This document shows, in pieces, positions 11,120 through 23,427 of a stretch of 64,000 nucleotides of DNA (positions within the stretch are counted from its first letter, which is position 1; each line of letters begins with the position of its first letter). Source of the DNA: Euphorbia lathyris (taxonomy: Eukaryota; Streptophyta; Magnoliopsida; Malpighiales; Euphorbiaceae); the NCBI RefSeq assembly GCF_963576675.1, contig NC_088912.1:54522395-54586394 (forward strand). Direction: 5' to 3'. Position numbers and translations under genes: made by a program. Under the pieces are notes generated by a model. The model saw nothing but the letters and a program-made list of their open reading frames with translations, was not told where the DNA came from and did no database searches.

Positions 11120-12470
11120 TGTTGAAACACCTTTCCACATGATTTTGATTTGACAAAAGTATTTAAGTTAATCTCATGATTAAGACAATTAAATTTAAGT
11201 GCTTTGATTTAATTGTACTAATGTGTTTGTTCAATGTTGAGTATAATTATAAATGAGAACAGAAACAAAAAGTAAGACATGACGAAGTCAACATGAGCTA
11301 CAGAAGCTGAGTAGAACACAACTCATCATCATAGAAGAAAAGTCTTCTTCAGAACAAAATGCTTGAAGACGATGTTGACCGAAGAAGCTGAGTATAACGT
11401 AACTCAGCCTCGTCAAAGACAAAGATCGAAGGCAACGACTATTACATCAAGCTGAGTATTCATCAGGACAGTGCCAATGATCCGTTAAACTAAAAGACAA
11501 GATCCGATAGAAATTTGCGCCAATTCAGAAGCTTTGAAATTACACAAGGAAACAGTTTTGAGATGCATGGGTCAACTGGCATTTGGCTAAAAGACGAAAC
11601 TGGCACTAGAAGACGACAGGATTGGTCTGCAAAACTGTATGCTGACTAGTGAATGACGCAAGAAGACCGTTTGAATTCAACGGATACATCCGCATTCAAA
11701 TGATTGAAGCATCAGATTTCACTATAAAAGGACAAGTTCATCACTTCGATCTTTTGCCTAAGTAAAAAAGAGAAAAGCATACATACAAGCACATAAAAAC
11801 AAGAAAAAGCAAATACTTACACCCAAATCCTATTTCTGTGTAAAAGTCTAGATTGAATTTGTATTCATCTAAAGTGTTCTTCATCTAGAAAGAACAAATC
11901 TGTATCAATTGTAAAGATTGAGAGAGTGGTGCTGAGTACTTGGTTTTAGTACTCAGCGGTAGAGAAAATTTGAGTGTTTGGTTATAGCACTTAGTAGGGT
12001 TGAGTAGACGAATAGAGGAAAGTACTCTTGCATACTCAACTGCTTGTAAACGGTTTGTGCTCTACCTTTAAAGAGCTCAATATTGGATTGAAAAAGCCCG
12101 GAAGGATTCTGGGGACTGGACGTAGGCGGTGAGGCTGAACCAGGATAAGTCTGCTGTGTAATTTCTAACTCTTTCTCTCAATATATATATATGTATGTGT
12201 TGCTTGCTTAAATTACTCAGGATATAAATTGTATAAGCTGACACTGAGTAATCAGAGTGATGAGTTGGAAGCTGACCTTAAGTGTTAATTCCCAACTCAC
12301 AAGTAAAACGGTTCTAGTTGGCTTTTGACTAAAGCTGTCTTACATCTTGCTCGGCCTTGCTGACCAAAACTGAGTAAAGTAATTTAAAGAATTAAATTAA
12401 GTCGGCATAATTAACCGAAAAAGTTACATTAGTTCCTAACCCCCCTGGAACTAATTACATGGGACCAACA
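11120..12470 (+). repeat. 5' LTR of the inner Sirevirus
   Basis: 1,351 bp, TGTTG to CAACA. It shares variants with 21639-23030 (ACAAAAGTATTT, AACAGAAACAAAAAG) that the outer LTRs lack. Compared with its partner it has lost roughly 40 bp after CTAGAAGA (near 11606). TATAAAAG lies at 11723-11730. Confidence 0.9.
11723..11730 (+). promoter_or_regulatory. TATA box of the inner 5' LTR
   Basis: TATAAAAG at the same LTR position as in the other three LTRs, followed by the conserved GACAAGTTCATCACTT block. Likely the genomic RNA promoter of this copy. Confidence 0.6.
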
Positions 12471-12472
12471 AG

Positions 12473-12484
12473 TGGTATCAGAGT
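12473..12484 (+). promoter_or_regulatory. Primer binding site, inner Sirevirus
   Basis: TGGTATCAGAG two bases after the LTR end, complementary to initiator-Met tRNA, identical to the outer copy. Confidence 0.9.
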
Positions 12485-12534
12485 TGTGTAGCTCGCTACT
12501 CAAAGATAAAACTATCTTGATCTGGTCCCTGTAA

Positions 12535-14338
12535 ATGGCTGAGAACAGCACTCGTTTCCTTCCTGGAAATCAAACAACATAGATACTCCCTGAGGGATTA
12601 TCTATTAGTCGGCCTCCCTTGTTCTTCGGATCCAATTATACATTTTGGAAGAACAGGATGAATTTTTTTATTCAAGCCACACACATGAGTGCATGGCTTG
12701 CAATAGTCCAAGGCCCGTTTGTGCCTTACAAAATGGTGAACAACGAGAAAGTCGTTAAGAGTGAAACTGAGTGGTCAGAAGACGACCTTAGAAAATTACA
12801 AAATAACGCTTCGGCTATCAATATGCTTCACTGTGCATTAGATGCTGCAGAGTACAACAAGATTTCAGGTTGCGAGTTGGCACATGAAATATGGAAGAAG
12901 CTGGAAGTGACGTATGAAGGTACCAGCAAGGTCAAGGAATCAAAGGTGAACCAACACATGAGACTATACGAGCTGTTCGAGATGAATGACAATAAAGACA
13001 TCTCTGAAATGAACGCTAGATTCACCAACATCATAAATAAGCTGAAAAGGCTCGGTAAGAACTTCACGGAAGAAGAGCAAGTGAAGAAAATCTTGAGAAG
13101 TCTACCCAAGAGCTGGCAAGCTAAGAAGACAGCTGTGGAAGAGGCTCATGACTTGACCACATACAAATATGATGAGCTGATCGGATCTCTGCTGACCCAC
13201 GAGATCTCAATGAAGAACTTTGAAGCTAAAGAAAAGTCAGAGGACAAGAAGCAAAAATCTCTTGTCATGAAAGCTGACTCAATAGAAGCTGACTCATCAG
13301 ATGATGAGGAAATGGCCATGTTCACAAGAAAGATGAAGAAGGTGTTTAGAAAGAATGACAAGAACAGCAAAAGGCCATTCAAAAGAAGCGACAAATACAA
13401 AGCTGAGCCCAGCGATAGCAGATACAAAAAGGACAGCTCGAAGCCTGTCACATGCTTTGAATGTCATCAAACTGGGCACATTAAATCAAGTTGTCCCACT
13501 CTGAAGAAAGAAAAGAAAGGCAGTAGAAAAGCAATGGTGGAAACATGGAGTGACAATGATGAGTCAACCTCATCAGAAGCTGATGCCACGGAGTCAGCAA
13601 ACATCTATTTCATGGCTGACGAATCTGCTGACCAATGCCGATCTGAGCATGTTGACCTCCCAATCTGGCCAAGAGGAGCACTCCAATGAGGTAACATCTC
13701 TTCTCTTGCTTAGAACTGAAATGGTTGATGCCCTAAGTGATCTCTATACACTGACCAAAAAGTGTAATAAGAAAATTAGAGCACTCAGCAGGCGATGTGA
13801 TGAGATCGAGGAAGTCAAACTGAGTGACATCCGACATCTCCTTCAGGACAACACTAGGCAAGATGAAAATTTAAAAATAATGCATAGATTTGTTTCTGAA
13901 GTCCAATCAGACTCCAAGAAGCTGGGAAAGGACATCATAACTATACAGAACCAACTGAGTACATCGGCTAAGAAAAGGTTCTATCCCAATGTTGAGTATC
14001 ATGGTACTGGTCAGCATGGACGGTACACACAGCAGAACAGTCAGTGTGACTGTTGTGGAAAAAGAGGACACACCATAGATGTGTGTTGGTATACTCGGCG
14101 GAATGTCCAATGCGACTTCTGCGGAAAGAAAGGCCATACCACTAAGGTATGCCGGTATACTCAGCACAATCGTGCTAACCAAAAATAAAATCACCCTCAA
14201 AGGGTAGCTTACTGTGACTTCTATGGAAAAGATGGCCACACTATGAATATATGTCGTCACAAAATAAAATATGATGCATCACCTGTTCATGCTAACCAAT
14301 GAGGACCCAAAAAGAATTGGGTACCTAAAGATGAATAG
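12535..14338 (+). pseudogene. gag of the inner Sirevirus, broken
   Basis: The ATG at 12535 is followed by a TAG at 12580; a long frame runs from an internal Met at 12619 to 13689. The UBN2/gag domain and CFECHQTGHIKSSC (about 13453-13494) are intact. A frameshift near 13665-13690 moves the rest to another frame (about 13695-14188). That frame has the coiled-coil-like region and two more knuckles, CDCCGKRGHTIDVC (14045-14086) and CDFCGKKGHTTKVC (14111-14152). A fourth (14213-14254) has Tyr in place of its second Cys. The outer gag lacks the 14111 unit, so knuckle number differs between sister copies. Confidence 0.87.
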
Positions 14339-14793
14339 TTTAAATTGCAAGTGAGCCTGAGGTGCGCGGAGAAGTCAAAGCTTTGGTATATTGACAGCGC
14401 ATGCTCGAGGCATATGACTGGTGTAAAACTCAGTTCATCACACTTGAGCGTAAACGAGGTGGAAGTGTAAGCTTCGGAGACAACAAAAAAGGTAAGATAG
14501 TAGGATCAGGTACTATCAGAGGTAATCCTACTATTAAGTCAGTCTCCTTAGTCAGGGGTCTCAAATATAACCTATTGAGCGTAACTCAGCTGTGTGACAA
14601 TGGTAGAAAGGTTGTATTTGATGCCACTGAGTGTCGGATACTCGAGGGAAAAATAAACGATTTGATTTTAACTGCCCCTCGTGTTGACAATGTTTACATG
14701 TTGAGTTTAGAAAAGAATTTTTCGAAAAACATATGCTTAGTGTCAAAGGAAGATAACTCCTAGCTATGACATAGGAGACTTGGTCATGTAAGC
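14339..14793 (+). pseudogene. pol protease region, inner Sirevirus
   Basis: WYIDSACSRHMTG lies at about 14389-14427. A small deletion after it shifts the frame, and a frame at 14401-14763 continues with SVSFGDNKKGKIVGSGTI and DNGRKVVFDATECRI, the usual copia linker before integrase. TAG at 14761 and TGA at 14767 stand where the outer copy has two tryptophans (W-L-W). Both changes are G to A. The active-site motif is DSA rather than the common DSG in both copies. Confidence 0.8.
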
Positions 14794-17472
14794 ATGGACC
14801 TCCTTGCCAAATTAGCAAGAAAGCAATTAGTTGAGGGTTTGCCCAAACTTAGATTCGAGAAAGATCAATTATGTAATGCTTGTCAGCAAGGTAAACAAAC
14901 CAAAAAGTCTTTTCAAAGCAAAAATATTGTCTCAACCAAGCGCCCATTGGAATTACTAAACTTGGACCTTTTCGGACCTGTCCAGCCACTCAGCTTGGGC
15001 GGTAAGAGATTTTCCTTGGTCATTGTAGATGATTTCTCTCGGTATACTTGGGTCATCTTGCTGAGTAGCAAGGATGAAGCTTTTGAAACGTTCTCAACAC
15101 TGATCAGAAAACTTGAAAATGACAGAGATTTAAAATTAGCTCACATCCGTAGTGATAATGGCGGAGAATTCAAAAACCAACAGTTTGATGAATTTTGTGA
15201 AGTCAGCGGCATTGACCATAAATTTTCTGCTCCTAGAACTCCTCAACAAAATGGGGTAGTTGAGAGGAAGAATAGAACATTAGTTGAAATAGCTAGGACA
15301 ATGCTGAGTGAGAATAGGCTTCCAAAGTATTTCTGGAGTGAAGATGTCAACACAGCATGTTATATATTCAATAGGGCTTTAGTTAGACCTATTCTTAAGA
15401 AAACCCCCTATGAACTTTGGAAAGGACGAAAGCCCAATATTGGATACTTTCGTGCTTTTGGTTGTAAATGCTTTATACTCAATACGAAAGACAACCTTGC
15501 CAAATTTGATTCTAAAGCTGACGAATCGATCTTTTTAGGGTACTCAACTAACAGTAAAGCATATAGGGTGTTCAATAAACGAACTCAAGTCGTAGAAGAA
15601 TCTGTCCATATCGAGTTCGATGAAACTGGCCCTGCAGGAAAGTCAAGTCAGTCTGCCGAAGATCACCCAGGCTCAGCTTCCGCTGACCAAAATGGAGCCG
15701 CTGAGTCATTACCACTCGGGCTGACCAAAGGTAAAAACGAACCTGAAATTACCTTTGTTGACCAATCTAAAACTGTAGAGATTGTTGAAACACCTGCTCT
15801 TGACAACTCAACATTACCCAAAGAGATCAAAATTCCAAGAGGACACTCGGAGAAGTCCATTCTTGATGCTGTTGAGAACAACCTGATGACAAGAAATCAA
15901 CTCAGGAGATATCTTAGCAATGTTGCGTTTGTCTCAGTCCATGAACCAAAGAATTTCACCGAAGCTGAGCACGATGAATTCTGGATCAATGCTATACAAG
16001 AAGAGCTTGATCAATTCAAGAGAAATGAGGTATGGGATTTAGTACCAAAACCTAGAAATCAAAAGACCATAGGAACTAAGTGGGTCTTTAGAAATAAGCT
16101 AGACGAGCAAGGTAATGTAGTTAGGAACAAAGCCCGACTTGTAGCTCAAGGCTACAGTCAGCAAGGAGGCATTGACTGCGGTGAGACCTTTGCTCCCGTT
16201 GCTAGGTTAGAGGCTATACGAATATTATATGCATATGCCAGTTTCATGAATTTCAAACTATTTCAAATGGACGTCAAAAGTGCATTTCTTAATGGATTTT
16301 TAAACGAAGAGGTATATGTTAGTCAGCCTCCTGGGTTTGAAGATCCAAAATTTCCAAACCATGTTTATAAACTCAAGAAGGTCCTGTACGGCCTGAAACA
16401 AGCACCACGTGCTTGGTACGAAAGGTTGACCAGTTTCCTGCTGACCAGGAACTATGTCAGAGGTAAAGCTGACACAACCTTATTCATTAAGAAAAAGGTT
16501 AAAGATACCATGATGGCACAAATTTACGTAGATGATATTATCTTTGGTGCTACTAATGAATTCATGTGCAAAGAATTTAGTAAACAGATGCAAACTGAGT
16601 TCGAGATGTCAATGATGGGAGAACTCAACTTCTTCCTTGGACTTCAAATTAAGCAAGGGAAGAACGACATCTTCATTAGTCAGTCTAAGTATGCCAAAGA
16701 AATGTTAAAGAAATTCGATATGGAAGAATGTAAGCCCATATCTACTCCAATGGGTACTGACACTGTGCTTTGTGCTGATGAGAAAGGTAAGTCAGTAGAC
16801 AACAAGTTATATCAAGGTATGATTGGCTCTCTACTTTATCTAACTGCTAGTAAGCCTGACATTCAGTACTCAGTATGTTATTGCGCAAGATATCAAGCTG
16901 ACCCCAGAGAATCTCACTATATAGCTATGAAAAGAATTTTTAGATATTTGCAGAACTCAGTTAATGCAGGTTTATGGTATCCAAATACAAATGACTTCAC
17001 ACTCATTGGATACACTGACGCTGACTATGGACGAGATAAGCTAGAGCGTAAGAGTACTTCAGGAGGATGTCACTTCCTTGGAAGCTGTCTAGTATCTTGG
17101 TTCAGCAAGAAGCAATCGTCAATGGCCCTGTCAACAACTAAAGCTGAGTACATTGATGTTGGAAGCTGTGTGGCCCAGGTCCTATGGATTAAGCAACAGC
17201 TGGAAGATTATGGAGTACAAACTGAAACAATCGAAGTCAAATGCGACAACAAGACTGCCATTGACTTATCCAAAAATCCAATCCAACACAACAGGATGAA
17301 GCATGTCAGCATTCGACATCACTTCATTAGAGACCATGTACTCAAAGGAGAGATCAAGCTGACCTACGTACCAACCGATGAACAGCTTGCGGATATCTTT
17401 ACGAAGCCTCTGGCTCGTGAGCAATTTAACATACTAAGGGAAGCTATCGGTATGTCTAATCCTCTTCAATAA
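14794..17472 (+). CDS. Sirevirus pol: integrase, reverse transcriptase and RNase H (892-residue open frame)
   Basis: The longest open frame in the window. It lacks its true start, because protease and the integrase N-terminus are cut off by upstream stops; the Met at 14794 is only the first available. Domains in order: the Cys pair of the integrase zinc site (C27, C30); integrase core with D58, D121 and E157 (the D-35-E spacing fits); a linker with ADQ/AEQ motifs at about 270-360; RT at about 425-670 with [31 protein letters not shown] and YVDD; RNase H at about 740-875 with [20 protein letters not shown] and DIFTKPL near the end. The RNase H box reads TTKAEYID where the outer copy has TTEAEYIA. 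Ends at TAA 17470. Confidence 0.9.
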   Translation: MDLLAKLARKQLVEGLPKLRFEKDQLCNACQQGKQTKKSFQSKNIVSTKRPLELLNLDLFGPVQPLSLGGKRFSLVIVDDFSRYTWVILLSSKDEAFETFSTLIRKLENDRDLKLAHIRSDNGGEFKNQQFDEFCEVSGIDHKFSAPRTPQQNGVVERKNRTLVEIARTMLSENRLPKYFWSEDVNTACYIFNRALVRPILKKTPYELWKGRKPNIGYFRAFGCKCFILNTKDNLAKFDSKADESIFLGYSTNSKAYRVFNKRTQVVEESVHIEFDETGPAGKSSQSAEDHPGSASADQNGAAESLPLGLTKGKNEPEITFVDQSKTVEIVETPALDNSTLPKEIKIPRGHSEKSILDAVENNLMTRNQLRRYLSNVAFVSVHEPKNFTEAEHDEFWINAIQEELDQFKRNEVWDLVPKPRNQKTIGTKWVFRNKLDEQGNVVRNKARLVAQGYSQQGGIDCGETFAPVARLEAIRILYAYASFMNFKLFQMDVKSAFLNGFLNEEVYVSQPPGFEDPKFPNHVYKLKKVLYGLKQAPRAWYERLTSFLLTRNYVRGKADTTLFIKKKVKDTMMAQIYVDDIIFGATNEFMCKEFSKQMQTEFEMSMMGELNFFLGLQIKQGKNDIFISQSKYAKEMLKKFDMEECKPISTPMGTDTVLCADEKGKSVDNKLYQGMIGSLLYLTASKPDIQYSVCYCARYQADPRESHYIAMKRIFRYLQNSVNAGLWYPNTNDFTLIGYTDADYGRDKLERKSTSGGCHFLGSCLVSWFSKKQSSMALSTTKAEYIDVGSCVAQVLWIKQQLEDYGVQTETIEVKCDNKTAIDLSKNPIQHNRMKHVSIRHHFIRDHVLKGEIKLTYVPTDEQLADIFTKPLAREQFNILREAIGMSNPLQ

Positions 17473-17990
17473 AATTCTATGTTTAATTAAATGTTGAGTG
17501 ATTATCATGCTGAGTGATTTGTGCTTAATTAGTAACTATTGCATGCTGAGCTAATATGAAATGCATAAAATCACCTTATGCTGAGTAGACATACATACTG
17601 AGTGGTTATCATAAGCTGAGTTACTAAGCATAAAAATACTTCTTCTACGTAAAACTGAGCACTCAGAAAGTCAAAAACGTTTAGTATTCTAGATACTGAG
17701 TAAAACCAGTTGCACAATAAATGCTAGCACACGCATTAAATAGCCACCTAGGATGCCGTAAGCGCAATAATTAGAAAACACATGCGCCGAATGTGTCATA
17801 AATGCCTGAGATAACTGTCGATTGATCATCTTGAGATCAAACCGCCATTCCGACTTATCAGATCAACTCGGAACCTCTATAAATAGTGGACGAATTCCCA
17901 CTAACTCCTCTTTACGTCTGAAATCTTAGGCATTCAATTATGTCTTTCTAATCCTAATCTTCTAATCTCTTAAAAATCCTCAAGAAAACT
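17473..17990 (+). other. Spacer before the extra ORF, inner Sirevirus
   Basis: Same structure as 7262-7782: repeated TGAGTGATTA and GCTGAGT motifs, then a TATA box at 17878 and a pyrimidine-rich leader to the ATG at 17991. No ORF. Confidence 0.7.
17878..17885 (+). promoter_or_regulatory. Candidate internal TATA box, inner copy
   Basis: TATAAATA followed by GTGGACGA, conserved with 7667-7674 and 113 bp from the ATG. See the outer copy for the reasoning. Confidence 0.5.
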
Positions 17991-20900
17991 ATGTCTGACG
18001 ATTCCCAGAACTGTTCCGACGAGCAATACGATGATAATCGCTCCGATCTAAATCCCCCATCTCCTGCTGAGCAGGACTATGAGGAGACTTCAACTGAGTC
18101 TCAAGGGTATGGTCAGCATGACCAATCTAAGGTCAACACTCCGAGCAAAAAACCTAAAGCTGACCAAGCAACACCTTCGAGAAAGAAGAAGGAGAAGAAA
18201 AACAAGCAACCTAAGGAGAAGGTATTCCTCCCCATTTACAAAAACGCACAGAAGTGTGAGGTTGTCCGTTGACGGTGGTTCTCTAAAGGGTTCATGAAGG
18301 CTGAGAAACCCTTTTGCGAGTGGATATCAAAGAATGGCTGGACCGAGCTATTCTCTCTCCCCGGTACCACCTACCCGCAGTTGGTAAGAGAATTTTACGC
18401 AAATCTTAGGGTTAATGAAGAAAATGTTGACCACTTAGTGACCAAGGTCAAAGACAAGGACATCACGATCACTCCGTTCTATCTCGCAACTCTGCTAAAA
18501 CTGGCGGCCAAAGGTTCAGAACTCAGGACCATGAACGACTACTCAAAAATTGACTACCCTGTTGAGTTCTGCAAACCAAAGAACCACAAAGGGGAAATCG
18601 CCAGCACTTGCATGGGTCAGCCTCAGAAAATGGCTCATTACATCCTGACCAACTTCCTATTCCCTAAGATCAACACCTCCTCCTCAGCTTCCAATTTCGA
18701 GCAGTGCTTCATCTGGCACATGCTGAACTATATACCACTCAACATGGCCGTCTTTCTTATCGGCGCATTCCAACGAAGTACCGGGAAACTCAGGATGGGC
18801 TCCCTCATCATAAAAAATCTTCAGGATCACAGGTGAGCACCATCGAAGAAATTGAAATCTGGGGTACAGAAATCACAGCGACACTGCTGTTCGGCTTAGC
18901 CTATAACCAACCCATTAAGCCCAAGAAAGGAAAGGGGGCAGAAGAAAATGAAGAAGGGGATAATATGGTTGAAGAAGCACAGGATGTGCCAACCAAGAAA
19001 GGGAAGAAGGTAATTGTTGAAAAGGAACCCGCTGACCGAACTAGACGGGACAAAAAGCGGAAAGCTGACCAATCCGCAAAAGATGTCAACACAGCTCCTA
19101 GGAAGCTGAGAATAATCTCTAATGCAAAGAAAGCTGCTGCTGAGCAAGATCAAGGGGAACCTAAGTCAGCGGAGAATCAGAAAAGGCAAGTTGAGCCTGA
19201 AGAAGAAAGTGAGGAAACTCCTGAAATGCCTCTAAAGAGGAAGAAAACCTCTAGGTTGACGCCGATCGAAGCTAACCCACTTGACTTCGTGGTCACTCCT
19301 GAATCACACTTTGTGATGAGTCAAGAAATTGACCTTGAGAAGACTCCTACTGACCAGGAGGAAGAACTAGGTGATATTGGAGGTCAGTCTCAAGCTGATA
19401 AGACAGGGTCTGCTGAGCCAAGTGTGAATATTGCTGCTGAGCAAACTGAGAACCAAGCTGAGCAACCAATGAAGGACAAGATTGTGGAAGGCATTGATGC
19501 TGACCTTGGTCCTAACTCTGCCTCTGAGTCCCTTGACTCTATTGCTGCTGATCCCTCTCCTCAAACCAATAAGGACAACACAAGCAAACGGCTCAAACGT
19601 AAGGCTCTGAAACCAAAATTCATCGACCTACTGGATGAGTCTCCATTAAGGGATCCAATCACCGACCTCACCAAACTCCAGTTTCAATTCTTCTCAAGTG
19701 TCACTAAGCCCACTTCGGACCAGATAAAGGAAAAACAAGCCTCTGTTTCTCAAGCTGAGGAACAAGGCGACCCTAAAGCTCCTCAGGGTCCTATTTCTGC
19801 CGAGCAAGTGCTCGAAGTCCCTGCTGCTCAAGTCAACGAGTTGGCAAAGGAAATCCCTGCTCAAGTCAGTTCTGAATTGCCTCAACCTTCAAAATCTCCT
19901 CAACTTCAGGCTGATACTGAGCAGGTCAATAATTCTGCTGATCCATCTCTTCCTACTCCGTCAAAGTAGAATGACAACCAGTCAGCTCCTGCTGCTGACC
20001 TGGCTAAAAGTGCAGCTGTTGAGCAAGCTGACACCTCTACTTCTCAGCACCAAACACCTCCTCCATCCGGTGCTGACAACATTCCGACCTCTGAACCACA
20101 AACAGATGAATCCTATGCTTACTTAAATGCCTCTGAGTCTAGCAGAAAGATTATCGACTTAGCTCAAGCCTTACTTCAGGATATTCATCAAACTCAGGCC
20201 GATGCTGCTGGGTCTGATCATGTTGAGCCAACACAAATCTCCTCTGTCACTCAGCTTTTGACTGAAATCAAGGGTCTCAAAGACTTGATGAGTGTTATGA
20301 CATCTTTTACATCTCAACAGCCCAAGCAAGAGTCTATAGTGAGGCTCGCCGAACTCCAACTGATGATGGTGAATCATATGAACGCCATCCAAGGTCAACT
20401 CAATGCCTTATCAGCTGTGAACTCAACATATGCAACCTCTGCTAAGGTTAATCAACATTTCTCCCAGCTAACCTCTGAGCTGACTGGAGCTCGTGATCTT
20501 ATCTCCTCCTCCTCCCAGTGTTCCATCGAACAGATTGGTGAAGCCATTCGCCTACTCAACCTGAATAAAGAGGAAATGGACACTGACCTAGTGAAGACAA
20601 ATGAGATTCTGCAATGCACTCAATCTACCCTTAAGCAGGTTCGGCACACCAACATTCAACGTCAACAATATGACACTGCCCTGCTCAGGATGTATCATCA
20701 ATCATATGCCTGGATGACAGAATCCATAACTTGGATCGGGAAATCTCAATAGTATCTATTAAGTATGCTCAGTGCCAACATTAAGATCCCCGCTTCCACT
20801 ATGTCCGATGGTATGGAAGTCTTCAAAGGTCTAAGGGAGAGTACGAGTCAACTCCAAATGTACTCATCAAAACTGACTCGTTCTATTCAACAGGGAACCT

Positions 20901-21121
20901 TCTATCTTCCTCCTCCACCTCCCGATGCTGGCAAAACGGGGGAGAAAGAAAGGCAAGCTGCTGGAACTCAGTAGAAACAGGGGGAGATAACTAAACCTAC
21001 CGCCGGAACTCAGTAGAAGCCTGGTTCAACTTCTGCTGACCCAAGTAATCCAAGTCAGCAACAAAGAACTGCCAAAGGCAAAGGCAAATCCCACCAAGTT
21101 CAAGTCAACATAAAAAGATAG
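17991..21121 (+). pseudogene. Extra 3' ORF of the inner Sirevirus, broken
   Basis: Same architecture as 7783-10990. Frames: 17991-18272 (stop at 18270), 18294-18836, a one-base loss near 18830, then about 18835-19969 (TAG at 19967), to 20752 (TAG at 20750), 20765-20974, and a short tail to 21121. The central domain keeps LPGTTYPQLVREFYANL and NFEQCFIWHMLNY. Basic patches include KKGKK, RRDKKRKADQ and PLKRKKTS. The C-terminal part (about 20170-20750) is helical and Gln/Leu-rich (LTEIKGLKDLMSVMTSF, LTSELTGARDLI) and may form a coiled coil. No membrane segment. Function unknown; nuclear action is possible from the basic motifs. Confidence 0.75.
20933..20990 (+). promoter_or_regulatory. Two polypurine-tract-like boxes, inner Sirevirus
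   Basis: AAAACGGGGGAGAAAG (20933-20948) and GAAACAGGGGGAGATAA (20974-20990). A third box ACGGGGGAGTAA lies at 21540, and the final tract at 21624-21638 touches the LTR. Four boxes in one element fit the Sirevirus pattern. Confidence 0.65.
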
Positions 21122-21638
21122 ATCAGAAATAGTCTTAGACTTGTAACTTTATATTTGGCATGTTCTATTTTGTTAAGCTGACTATCTATATAAGCATCTT
21201 TTTATCCAAACTGACTTATCTATATGCGATGCTTACTTGTTATGCTCATATGATGATCTGTCATACTTAGCTATCCATTGAACAACAAAATAAAGCTTGT
21301 GAACTTAAGAAATATACAAGTAAAATGTACTCAGCACACAACTCTGATAATTATATGCGACACTGAGTAATAACTACATGTTCCAAGTATTGACCATCTT
21401 CTGAAAACTGACCTAGGCTCATCTAAATTAGATCTTGGAAGGTCTAGAATTGAACTAAGTCAGTAAAGGCAAGTTTTAATTTCACTGGATTAAATCTTAG
21501 AAGGTTTAGAGTTAAATTGAGTCAATAGATGCAACCCTTACGGGGGAGTAACTTCAGAAGAATAAAAATCAATCATGGGGAACTTTAATGCTGAGTTCCA
21601 TAATTGAATATTTTTACCAACATCAAAATGGGGGAGTT
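21122..21638 (+). other. 3' untranslated part of the inner Sirevirus with final polypurine tract
   Basis: No ORF. It contains ACTCAGC/CTGAGTAA motifs, a box CGGGGGAGTAA at 21541 and the terminal tract AAATGGGGGAGTT at 21626-21638, directly before the LTR TGTTG. The outer copy's equivalent is split between 10990-11119 and 23031-23427. Confidence 0.8.
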
Positions 21639-23030
21639 TGTTGAAACACCTTTCCACATGATTTTGATTTGACAAAAGTATTTAAGTTAATCTCATGATT
21701 AAGACAATTAAATTTAAGTGCTTTGATTTAATTGTACTAATGTGTTTGTTCAATGTTGAGTATAATTATAAATGAGAACAGAAACAAAAAGTAAGACAGG
21801 ACGAAGTCAGCATGAGCTACAGAAGCTGAGTAGAACACAACTCAGCATCATAGAAGAAAAGTCTTCTTCAGAACAAAATGCTTGAAGACGATGTTGACCG
21901 AAGAAGCTGAGTATAACGTAACTCAGCCTCGTCAAAGACAAAGATCGAAGGCAACGACTATTACGTCAAGCTGAGTGTTCATCAGGACAACGCCAATGAT
22001 CCGTTAAACTAAAAGACAAGATCCGACAGAAATCTGCGCCAATTCAAAAGCTTTGGAATTACGCAAGGAAACAGTTTTGAGATGCATGGGTCAACTGGCA
22101 TTTGGCTAAAAGACGAAACTGTCGCTAGAAGATGAACCTGGCGGAAGAAGACAAGCCTGACGCCTGCTAAATTCAGACGACAGGATTGGCCTGTAAAACT
22201 ATATGCTGGCCAGTGAATGACGTAAGAAGACCATTTGAATTCAATGGATACATGCGAATTCAAATGATTGAAGCATCAGATTTCACTATAAAAGGACAAG
22301 TTCATCACTTGGATCTTTTGCCTAAGTAAAAAAGAGAAAAGCATACATACAAGCACATAAAAACAAGAAAAAACGAATACTTACACCCAAATCCTATTTC
22401 TGTGTAAAAGTCTAGATTGAATTTGTATTCATCTAAAGTGTTCTTCATCTAGAAAGAACAAATCTGTATCAATTGTAAAGATTGAGAGAGTGGTGCTGAG
22501 TACTCGGTTTTAGTACTCAGCGGTAGATAAAATCTTAGTGTTTGGTTATAGCACTTAGTAGGGTTGAGTAGACGAATAGAGGAAGGTACTCTTGCATACT
22601 CAACTGCTTGTAAACAGTTTGTGCTTTACCTTTAAAGAGCTCAGTATTGGATTGAAAAAGCCCGGAAGGATTATGGGGACTTGACGTAGGTGGTGAGGCC
22701 GAACCAGGATAAGTCTCCTGAGTAATTTCTAACTCTTTCTCTCAATATATATATGTATATGTTACTTGCTTAAATTACTCAGGATATAAATTGTATAAGC
22801 TGACACTGAGTAATCAGAGTGCTGAGTTGGAAGCTGATCTTAAGTGTTAATTCCCAACTCACAAGTAAAACGGTTCTAGTCAGCTTCTGACTAAAGCTGT
22901 CTTACATCTTGCTCGGCATTGCTGACCAAACTGAGTAAAGTAATTTAAAGAATTAAATTAAGTCAGCATAATTAAGCGAAAAAGTTACATTAGTTCCTAA
23001 CCCCCTGGAACTAATTACACGGGACCAACA
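21639..23030 (+). repeat. 3' LTR of the inner Sirevirus
   Basis: 1,392 bp, TGTTG to CAACA, TATAAAAG at 22287-22294. Partner of 11120-12470. Confidence 0.9.
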
Positions 23031-23427
23031 TATATGTTGATCTGTCATACTTAACTATTCATTGAACAACAAATTAAAACTTGTGAACATAAAGAATATA
23101 CAAGTAAATCATACTCAGCATAAACTCTGATATCTATATTTGACACTGAGTAATAACTATATGTTCCAAGTAGTGACCTACTTCTGAAAACTGACCTATG
23201 CTCATCTGAATTAGATCTTGGAAGGTCTAGAATTGAACTAAGTCAGTAAAGGCATGTCTTAATTTCACTCGATTAGATCTTAGAAGGTTTAGAGTTGGAT
23301 TAACTCAATAGATGCAACCCTTACGGGGGAGTAATTTCAGAAGAATAAGAAAGGTTGACGATCATGGGGAACCTCAATGCTGAGTTCCATAATTAAATAC
23401 TTTTGCCAACATCGAAATGGGGGAGTT
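23031..23427 (+). other. Remaining 3' untranslated part of the outer Sirevirus
   Basis: It resumes the outer element after the inner insertion and matches the inner element from 21252 on (GATCTGTCATACTTA). It has GCAACCCTTACGGGGGAG at about 23315-23332 and the final tract GAAATGGGGGAGTT at about 23414-23427 before the LTR. Confidence 0.8.

Larger units (their letters stand above)
11120..23030 (+). mobile_element. Inner Sirevirus copy nested in the outer one
   Basis: 11,911 bp with paired LTRs (11120-12470 and 21639-23030), initiator-Met primer site, gag, pol, extra ORF and four GGGGGAG boxes. It belongs to the same family as the outer element and lies in the same orientation in its 3' untranslated part. 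The left flank ends GTGCT and the right flank begins TATAT, so no 5-bp target duplication is visible. The outer sequence reads colinearly across the insertion when compared with the inner element's own 3' region. Its pol is longer and better preserved than the outer one, consistent with a later insertion. Confidence 0.9.
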
